From Candidatus Kerfeldbacteria bacterium (GTDB lineage: Bacteria; Patescibacteriota; Patescibacteriia; UBA9570): 11,302 bases of DNA. This document shows positions 6,080 to 11,302 of this stretch, in pieces. Made by a program: the position numbers and the translations under genes. The notes beneath the pieces were generated by a model. That model had not been told where the DNA came from and made no database searches. It saw nothing but the letters and a program-made list of their open reading frames with translations. The stretch spans positions 1 to 11,302 of the forward strand of contig JACQPW010000006.1 of assembly GCA_016207285.1 (NCBI GenBank), given 5' to 3'. Numbering within the stretch: the stretch's first letter is position 1; each line of letters opens with the position of its first letter.

Positions 6080-7508
6080 TTGGATTGTGATCATTATGGT
6101 AGTCGAGGGTTTGTCGTGGTTATCATACGGCTATCCCAGTCTTCGGAGCATCTTCACTTTGGTGGTGTTGATTGTTGTTCTATTGGCGTCCTGTTATCGT
6201 TTACAGTGGGGGATTGCAGCGGTACTGGCAGAGTTGGTAGTCGGTTCCCAAGGATATTTATTAGCCATTACCTGGCCGCTGACAATCTCTTTGCGCTTAG
6301 GATTATTTGCGGTCGTGGGCTTGGCGACTCTGCTCTGGATCGTACGAGACCGCTCCATAGCTGTCCTGCATACGCGATACTGGAAATGGTATTTAGCCCT
6401 GGTTGGATTTCTTGGCTTAGCTGTGCTGACTGCTCTGTGGCACGGCAATACACTCATTCATATTTTTCTGGATGCCAATGGCTATTTATTTATCGCCATG
6501 ATTGTTCCATTTACCCAAGCGTTGAGAACCAAAGCAGACATTCAGCAGGTTGGCCTAGCCATGTTAGCTGCCCTCACGATGCTGGTGGTACAGACGGTGG
6601 CGATCTTGTTTGTGTTTTCGCACCTGGCTGCCTTTCAATACTACTTACCAGAGTTGTATCGTTGGTTACGGGATTTTCGTTTGGCTGAAATTACCATGCA
6701 AGACAATCATTTTACGCGGGTCTTTTTCCAAAGCCATTTATATGTTCTCTTTGGTTTTATTTTAGCGAGTTGCAGCTTTATTTTGAAACGTTCCATCCGG
6801 TGGTCAGCAGCATTGTTGGGTACTACTGTGACCCTGATCTTTATCAGTTATTCACGCAGTTTTTGGGTGGCCACGACACTGGTGCTGGGAGTATTAATCA
6901 TGTTGGCGCATCAGCAACGGCGTCATTGGCAGTTGATTGGTACAACCCTAGTCTCTATGGCTATTGGCTACGTTGTCGTCTTAGGGATTATTAATTTACC
7001 ACTGTTTGGCAGTGGTGCCGCTGTTGATATTGGTGATTTACTGACCGACCGCACCAAGGATGCGACGACCGATATTGGTGGTGGTTCACGCATGGCGTTG
7101 TTAGGCCCGTTGGCGAAAGCGACGCTGCTGCATCCGTTGCTCGGGTCTGGGTTTGGTACCACTGTCACGTATGCCTCACTTGACCAGCGTTCGATTGAGG
7201 CCGGTAACGACGGCTTATATACCACCTATGCTTTTGAATGGGGGTATTTAGATTTATGGCTGAAGCTTGGTTTAGTAGGTACTATACTTTATCTTAGTAT
7301 CATTGGCGGGTTGGTGACCCGGTTGTGGTATCAACAGCGATCGGCCACACTACTGACAGACCGGGTTTATTTGCTGACAGCCGCTGTCGGAACAGTCGCT
7401 CTGGGAATTGTCCATCTGCTGACACCGTATCTTAACCACCCCTTAGGAATCGGTTGGATCGTTTTAATGACTAGTATTGCCGCTGTCTATGACCGCAGCC
7501 AAAGTTAG
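6057..7508 (+). CDS. O-antigen polymerase/ligase-like membrane protein (Wzy/WaaL type)
   Basis: The 483 residues form a polytopic membrane protein with a dozen or so hydrophobic segments spread over the whole length and one large extracytoplasmic-looking loop at about 316-395. Such proteins of the Wzy_C/O-antigen ligase family either polymerise flipped repeat units or transfer a finished glycan to its carrier. The signature pieces are SYSRSFW at 264-270, then GGSRMALLGPLAKATLLHPL from about 342 with the key Arg345, HPLLGSGFGT at 359-368, and WLKLGLVGT at 401-409, which match the conserved order Arg - HPxxGxGxG - GLxG of the family. The ATG at 6057 overlaps the upstream GT2 gene by 23 nt, and the 3' end overlaps the next GT2. 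Polymerase versus ligase cannot be decided from sequence, since the two activities share this fold and these motifs. Confidence 0.88.
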   Translation: MARKWFASWIVIIMVVEGLSWLSYGYPSLRSIFTLVVLIVVLLASCYRLQWGIAAVLAELVVGSQGYLLAITWPLTISLRLGLFAVVGLATLLWIVRDRSIAVLHTRYWKWYLALVGFLGLAVLTALWHGNTLIHIFLDANGYLFIAMIVPFTQALRTKADIQQVGLAMLAALTMLVVQTVAILFVFSHLAAFQYYLPELYRWLRDFRLAEITMQDNHFTRVFFQSHLYVLFGFILASCSFILKRSIRWSAALLGTTVTLIFISYSRSFWVATTLVLGVLIMLAHQQRRHWQLIGTTLVSMAIGYVVVLGIINLPLFGSGAAVDIGDLLTDRTKDATTDIGGGSRMALLGPLAKATLLHPLLGSGFGTTVTYASLDQRSIEAGNDGLYTTYAFEWGYLDLWLKLGLVGTILYLSIIGGLVTRLWYQQRSATLLTDRVYLLTAAVGTVALGIVHLLTPYLNHPLGIGWIVLMTSIAAVYDRSQS

Positions 7509-8427
7509 CCTAGTCATTTTAACCTATAATAGTGAGCGTCATTTACCGGCGTTGCTGTCGTCGATTCAGAAACAGACCTATCAACCGATTGAGGTGATTG
7601 TGGTGGATAATGCCTCCCAAGATGGCACCGTTGCCTGGCTAGAACAACAAACCATTTTGCCTGACATTCAGCTGATTCGTAATCCACAGAATGACTGGTT
7701 TGCTCGCGGTAATAATCTGGGCATGCAAGCTGCGCACGGGGAGTACATTTATATTTGTAATGATGATATTGTTTTAACGACGACCACGATTGAACGATTG
7801 GTTCGGCGACTGGAGCAATCACCAGCCAATGCGTTAGTGGGTGGCAAGATGCTGAAGCTCATTGAGGGCAAACCCAGCCATGTGATTGATAGCGCTGGTT
7901 TAGTGATGTATCGATCGGGCCGAGCCGTGAATCGGGGTGAGCAAGAAGCCGATACTGGACAGTACGACTTAGCCCAGCCGATTTTCGGCATTACTGGGGC
8001 CGGCATGTTGTTACGGCGGTCAGCCTTAACTACAATTCAACACCAGCCGGGAGAATGGTTTGATAATGATTTTGTCGCGTATAAAGAAGATATTGATTTG
8101 AGCTGGCGGTTACGCAATGCCGGATATGCGGTTTGGTATGAACCGAGTGCAATCATTTACCATGCCCGCACCATGCAGCAGACCTCATTGGCTAGTCGGC
8201 CAGATAAATCTAGCTTGATTCGAGCGCTGTCCTACCGCAATCATTTGTGGTTATTGTGTAAAAACTTGACAGCTTTAGAATTAGTTAAACGATTACCTTG
8301 GCTACTACCATATGAATGTGCTAAACTCGCCTATGCTTGTCTGTGTGAATGGTCTACGCTGCGGATACTGCCGCAGACCGTAGTGGGTATTCCGCGCATG
8401 TTGCATAAACGCTATGTCCGACATTAA
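7489..8427 (+). CDS. GT2-family glycosyltransferase (second of three)
   Basis: This is a 312-residue GT-A enzyme. Motifs: VSLVILTYNSERHLPALLSS from residue 6, VIVVDNASQDGT at 36-47, WFARGNNLGMQAAHGEY at 70-86, ICNDD at 89-93 (metal-binding NDD), FGITGAGMLLRRSAL at 166-180, and YKEDIDLSWRLRNAGY at 198-213, the intact ED-x-D catalytic region, followed by IIYHAR at 222-227. The C-terminal 65 residues are partly hydrophobic and may associate with the membrane. The frame is also open from a TTG at 7477, but the ATG at 7489 was preferred because it leaves the usual 5 residues before the first beta strand. With this start the overlap with the upstream polymerase/ligase gene is 20 nt; the downstream overlap is 14 nt. 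The sugar is unknown. Confidence 0.92.
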   Translation: MTAAKVSLVILTYNSERHLPALLSSIQKQTYQPIEVIVVDNASQDGTVAWLEQQTILPDIQLIRNPQNDWFARGNNLGMQAAHGEYIYICNDDIVLTTTTIERLVRRLEQSPANALVGGKMLKLIEGKPSHVIDSAGLVMYRSGRAVNRGEQEADTGQYDLAQPIFGITGAGMLLRRSALTTIQHQPGEWFDNDFVAYKEDIDLSWRLRNAGYAVWYEPSAIIYHARTMQQTSLASRPDKSSLIRALSYRNHLWLLCKNLTALELVKRLPWLLPYECAKLAYACLCEWSTLRILPQTVVGIPRMLHKRYVRH

Positions 8428-9238
8428 ACTCTCTTTCATTATTCTCAACTATAAAACGAAGCACTTACTGCGCTTAGTGATTTCTAATTTAAAGCAGTTA
8501 GGTTTAACGATGCCCTACGAAATTATTATTGTTGATAACGCTTCAAACGATGGTAGTGTGGAAATGGTGCAGCAACAATATCCCGATGTGCAGTTAATCA
8601 TCAGTCCTACCAACACCGGGCATGCGCGCGGCAATAATTTAGGAATCGCTCAGGCCAAGGGCGAATATCTGGTGATCATGAATAGTGATATCATTTTTAC
8701 TACTGCGAACGATCTTAGTCAGGTCGTAACGTACCTGGATCAGCATCCAGCAGTCGCCCTGCTCGGACCGCAGTTACGTAATGCCGATGATTCTGTGCAA
8801 TATTCTTGTTTCCGGCCTTACTCTAAATTGACCCCCGTTTACCGGCGCACGCCACTGGGTAAGCTGCCCGTTGCCCAGCGTGATTTAGCTCATCACTTGA
8901 TGACAGATTTTGATCATCAATCGGTACGTGAAGTCGACTGGTTATTAGGGGCTGCTTTGTTTGCACGCAAAGCCGTCTTAGATCAAATCGGAGCCTTTAA
9001 TGAATCCTTTTTCCTCTACTTCGCAGATTTTGAATTATGCGATCGCATCCGTTGGCATGGATATCAGGTGATCTATTACCCCAATGTGCATATTATTCAC
9101 TATCACCGGCGCGAGTCAGCCCAGCGGTCATTTTGGGGCGGGATGGGTAGTGTGCTAAACTATACTACTCGCATTCATCTCAAAGATTGGTGGACCTATC
9201 TACACATTAATAAGCAAGGCTATGCCCCTCATTCCTGA
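8414..9238 (+). CDS. GT2-family glycosyltransferase (third of three)
   Basis: This is a 274-residue GT-A enzyme of the same group as the two GT2 genes before it. Motifs: LSFIILNYKTKHLLRLVISN from residue 6, IIIVDNASNDGSVEMV at 37-52, GHARGNNLGIAQAKGEY at 69-85, MNSD at 89-92 (metal site as NSD), VDWLLGAALFARKAVLDQIG at 174-193, then FFLYFADFELCDRI at 199-212 and HIIHYHRRESA at 226-236. In the catalytic region the usual E-D-x-D reads A-D-F-E: the central aspartate D205 is kept but the first glutamate is alanine. It shares an LMTDF segment with the first GT2 of the cluster, which suggests the two are paralogues. Overlaps are 14 nt upstream and 17 nt downstream. It ends in TGA. The sugar is unknown. 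Confidence 0.93.
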   Translation: MSDIKLSFIILNYKTKHLLRLVISNLKQLGLTMPYEIIIVDNASNDGSVEMVQQQYPDVQLIISPTNTGHARGNNLGIAQAKGEYLVIMNSDIIFTTANDLSQVVTYLDQHPAVALLGPQLRNADDSVQYSCFRPYSKLTPVYRRTPLGKLPVAQRDLAHHLMTDFDHQSVREVDWLLGAALFARKAVLDQIGAFNESFFLYFADFELCDRIRWHGYQVIYYPNVHIIHYHRRESAQRSFWGGMGSVLNYTTRIHLKDWWTYLHINKQGYAPHS

Positions 9239-11255
9239 CATCAAATTACCAGTCAAAAAACAACCACTGCCAGCTCAGTCAATCAAGCGACCGGCAGCCA
9301 AACCAGCTGTCACGATTCGACCGCCCAAGCAAGGCCGTCGTTGGCAATGGCCACATTGGTTTCGTAATCATCCGCGCCTTTGGAAAATAGTCGCTAGTGT
9401 GGTGGCGGTCTTATTAGTACTAGGTGGGTATTGTGGTTGGCAGGCCAATCAACTGTATCAATCCGCCCTGGCTGCCAAGTCTGACTTTACAATCGTGAAA
9501 GCCGCAGTGGCAGCCAAAGACTTCGCTGGAGCCAAAATTGCGTTAGGAACGGGAACAGCCCACGTGGTTGATGCCCATACGGCCTCACGTCGGTTATGGC
9601 CGATCAAATGGCTACCGTGGATTCGTACCCAGTTTGTGGTATTGGATCAATTACTGATTGCCGGAGAACATGTCGGTGCCGCTGGGCAACCACTGCTCGA
9701 TATTGCCCAACAGGTCGATGATGTCGTTGGTGATGAGTCAATCACTGCGAACAAAATAGGCAAAGCTGAACGAGAAGCCTTATTGCAGACGCTGTATGAA
9801 TCGCCTGAGTCAGTCACTCAAGCCCAAGCGGAGTTACAAGCAGCCGTAGACGCTTTGAAGGTTTTACCCACCAGTGGTGTAGCGGGTCCATTGCAGGTCG
9901 TGGTGCAAACCGTACAGGATAATTTACCCACCATTGAAGCCGCCGTGGCTAAAGGTTTACCCTTTTTGACCGTGGCGCCAGCTATTGCCGGTTATCCGGA
10001 AGCGAAGACCTACTTATTTCTCTTGCAAAATAATACAGAGCTCCGTCCCACCGGTGGTTTTATTGGTACCTATGGTATTTTGAAATTAGCCGGTGGTGAT
10101 ATTGAAGAATTCAAAACGGATAATATTTATAATATCGATAACCAGGTCAAAGATACCTGGAACGAGGTACCACCACCAGCTTTACAGCGCTATCTTAGTG
10201 CCAGCAAATGGTTTTTGCGTGATTCCAACTGGGATCCCGATTTTCCAACGTCTGCCCGCAAAGCCGAAGAGTTTTATCATGGTGAACTGGACAATGATCA
10301 ACCAGTAGATGGGGTCATTGCCGTGACACCAGAATTAATTCATGATTTATTAGAATTGACCGGACCTATTCAGATTGACGGAGATGAATACAACGCTGAT
10401 AATTTGACGGAAAAATTACAGTACCAAGTTGAAATCGCTTTTTATTCGGAAGGGATCAGTGATTCAGGGCGCAAAGCCGTGATCGGAAAACTAGCCAGCG
10501 AGTTAATGGAGCGGGTGATGGACTTACCACAATCCTCGTGGGATAAATTAGCCACTGTGCTCATCACGAATTTGGAGGAAAAGCATGTATTAATCTATTC
10601 CAAAGATGCCACTGTTCAGCAACTGGTGCGTGAAATTGGTTGGGATGGTTCCATTACCAATCCAAGTGGAGACTTTGTGATGGTAGTGGACGCAAACTTA
10701 GCCGCCAAGAAAACGGATCGTGTGATGACTAAGGCAGTGGATTACAGTGTGACCAAAGATGGTGACGACTACATCGCCAACCTAACTTTGCGCTATAAAA
10801 ACGATGGTGTGTTTGATGATTTTACCACCCGCTATCGTAGTTACTTGCGGGTCTATGTGCCAGAAGGGAGTGAACTATTAAGTAGCGATGGCTATTTAAC
10901 GAATGATCGTTATTTGGGTGGTGAGCCAACCACGGCTGAAACGGAACAAGCGGCGGCTGTTCATAAAACGGTTTTTGCTGGTTTCATTTCAGTAGAGCCG
11001 AAGACAGAAGATACTATTCATTTGCAATATCGCTTACCCCCAGCCGTCGCAGAGCAGATTAATACGGGTACGTACCATCTCTATTGGCAGAAACAGCCCG
11101 GCACAGCGAATGTGACGGCTACCATTGACTTTGATATCGGTCAAAAAATAGCGGCGGCGGCTACCCTTGACGAAACTGCCGAAATTGATAATACTAAGGT
11201 GCATTTCTCTGATCTATTGCTGAGGGATCTAGCCCTGAGCATTGAGCTGAAATAA
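9222..11255 (+). CDS. DUF4012 membrane-anchored protein, probably linked to surface-glycan assembly
   Basis: The 677-residue product has a basic, proline-rich N-terminal tail (1-53), one membrane helix at about 54-74, and a long remainder predicted to be outside the membrane. Residues 75-250 are mostly helical with alanine-rich stretches. The DUF4012 core runs from about 263 to 400: LLQNNTELRPTGGFIGTYG at 267-285, GGDIEEFKTDNIYNID at 291-306, NWDPDFPTSA at 336-345 and VDGVIAVTPELIHDLLELTG at 362-381. The rest (500-677) reads as beta-rich, with alternating strands such as YIANLTLRYKNDG and YRSYLRVYVPEGS. No enzymatic function is established for DUF4012 to my knowledge. Its position as last gene of the cluster, coupled by a 17-nt overlap to a GT2, points to a late step such as attachment or export of the glycan. 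The ATG at 9222 leaves a complete tail and helix. Confidence 0.87.
   Translation: MPLIPDIKLPVKKQPLPAQSIKRPAAKPAVTIRPPKQGRRWQWPHWFRNHPRLWKIVASVVAVLLVLGGYCGWQANQLYQSALAAKSDFTIVKAAVAAKDFAGAKIALGTGTAHVVDAHTASRRLWPIKWLPWIRTQFVVLDQLLIAGEHVGAAGQPLLDIAQQVDDVVGDESITANKIGKAEREALLQTLYESPESVTQAQAELQAAVDALKVLPTSGVAGPLQVVVQTVQDNLPTIEAAVAKGLPFLTVAPAIAGYPEAKTYLFLLQNNTELRPTGGFIGTYGILKLAGGDIEEFKTDNIYNIDNQVKDTWNEVPPPALQRYLSASKWFLRDSNWDPDFPTSARKAEEFYHGELDNDQPVDGVIAVTPELIHDLLELTGPIQIDGDEYNADNLTEKLQYQVEIAFYSEGISDSGRKAVIGKLASELMERVMDLPQSSWDKLATVLITNLEEKHVLIYSKDATVQQLVREIGWDGSITNPSGDFVMVVDANLAAKKTDRVMTKAVDYSVTKDGDDYIANLTLRYKNDGVFDDFTTRYRSYLRVYVPEGSELLSSDGYLTNDRYLGGEPTTAETEQAAAVHKTVFAGFISVEPKTEDTIHLQYRLPPAVAEQINTGTYHLYWQKQPGTANVTATIDFDIGQKIAAAATLDETAEIDNTKVHFSDLLLRDLALSIELK
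11219..11240 (+). repeat. Imperfect 8-bp hairpin ahead of mreB
   Basis: GCTGAGGG and CCCTGAGC pair at 7 of 8 positions (one G-G mismatch) around a 6-nt ATCTAG loop. It lies in the last codons of the DUF4012 gene, 27 nt before the mreB ATG. No T-tract follows, so a rho-independent terminator is unlikely. It could be a leader structure for mreB or just coding sequence. Confidence 0.4.
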
Positions 11256-11262
11256 GCCCTGA
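11231..11262 (+). repeat. Direct repeat of 8 nt flanking the DUF4012 stop
   Basis: AGCCCTGA occurs at 11231-11238 and again at 11255-11262, 24 nt apart start to start. The first copy lies inside the 3' arm of the hairpin at 11219-11240; the second starts on the last base of the DUF4012 stop and lies in the mreB leader. Either CCCT could pair with the same AGGG at 11223-11226, which would give two exclusive structures. Function is not shown. Confidence 0.4.
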
Positions 11263-11267
11263 ACTAA

Positions 11268-11302
11268 ATGTTTGTTAAGAAAATTGGGATCGATTTAGGA
11301 AC
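11268..11302 (+). CDS. mreB: Rod shape-determining protein MreB, first 11 codons (3' end outside window)
   Basis: MreB is a bacterial actin that polymerises under the membrane and guides cell-wall synthesis. Only MFVKKIGIDLG plus two bases of the next codon is visible. The string KIGIDLG followed by AC (Thr) is the phosphate-1 loop that opens MreB proteins (IGIDLGT), and the short lead of a few residues before it is typical. DnaK and other ASKHA ATPases start similarly (IGIDLGT), so the call rests on a very short stretch, but the MFVKK lead favours MreB. The ATG lies 12 nt after the DUF4012 stop, so the gene may share the transcript of the glycan cluster. Confidence 0.75.
   Translation, partial: MFVKKIGIDLG

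Noticed and set aside
6080..6688. A 202-codon open frame directly after the first GT2 stop
   Set aside because: It lies entirely inside the polymerase/ligase gene in another frame, is Cys/Ser/His-rich without any recognisable domain, and needs a TTG start; it is a shadow.
7477..7488. TTG start for the second GT2
   Set aside because: It adds only four residues; ATG at 7489 gives the usual distance to the first beta strand and a shorter overlap.
7525..7530. TATAAT box early in the second GT2 gene
   Set aside because: It encodes the conserved TYN of the GT2 N-terminus and has no acceptable -35 hexamer 16-18 nt upstream nor a TGn extension.
8266..8294. TTGACA -35-like hexamer
   Set aside because: No -10 hexamer at proper spacing (acgatt at 17 nt matches only two positions).
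5237..9238. TGA read as glycine (Gracilibacteria/Absconditabacteria code)
   Set aside because: TGA ends the GT4 gene and the third GT2 at natural domain ends with overlapping downstream starts; no gene has in-frame TGA.
11167..11195. TTGACG - 17 nt - AATACT as a promoter for mreB
   Set aside because: The -35 matches 5 of 6 but the -10 only 4 of 6, and the better GATAAT is at 14-nt spacing; such matches are common in coding DNA. Transcript-start mapping would decide.
1..11302. Mobile element, CRISPR, tRNA or rRNA
   Set aside because: No transposase or integrase sequence, no spaced repeat array, no cloverleaf-like or rRNA-like stretch was seen; coding sequence fills nearly all of the window.

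Overview
The window looks like chromosomal DNA of a Candidate Phyla Radiation (Patescibacteria) bacterium. This is an inference from gene content and style: a very compact single-strand layout, a bacterial alpha operon with short ribosomal proteins, an RNA polymerase alpha subunit that ends after its N-terminal domain, a large DUF4012 membrane protein beside glycosyltransferases, start codons without clear Shine-Dalgarno sequences, and the first codons of an MreB. TGA is used as a stop (5242-5244, 9236-9238), which argues against the lineages that read TGA as glycine. The exact phylum cannot be fixed from the sequence alone.

Region 1 (1-2764) is translation and transcription machinery: the 3' part of rpsK (S11), then rpsD (S4), rpoA, rplQ (L17), rplM (L13) and rpsI (S9). 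This is the classical bacterial alpha-operon order followed by the L13-S9 pair, with gaps of 1 to 19 nt.

Region 2 (2768-11255) starts 3 nt after the rpsI stop and encodes a surface-glycan system: a Wzx-like flippase, a GT4 glycosyltransferase, a GT2 glycosyltransferase, a Wzy/WaaL-type polymerase or ligase, two more GT2 enzymes and a DUF4012 protein with one predicted membrane anchor. Every junction inside this block is an overlap of 8 to 31 nt, which suggests co-transcription and translational coupling. A plausible reading is that the three GT2 enzymes and the GT4 build a lipid-linked oligosaccharide in the cytoplasm, the flippase moves it across the membrane, the Wzy/WaaL-like protein polymerises or ligates it, and the DUF4012 protein acts on or anchors the product outside. 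No initiating phosphoglycosyltransferase, chain-length regulator or nucleotide-sugar synthesis gene is visible here, so those must lie elsewhere or come from other sources.

Region 3 (11268-11302) is the 5' end of mreB, the cell-shape actin homologue, 12 nt after the DUF4012 stop.

All genes are on the + strand and no gap exceeds 19 nt. No tRNA, rRNA, mobile element, CRISPR array or rho-independent terminator was found, and no promoter could be supported. The most notable points are the alpha subunit without a C-terminal domain, the direct run from ribosomal genes into glycan genes with a small hairpin on the first flippase codons, the uncharacterised DUF4012 protein as possible last step of the glycan pathway, and an imperfect hairpin with a direct repeat just before mreB.
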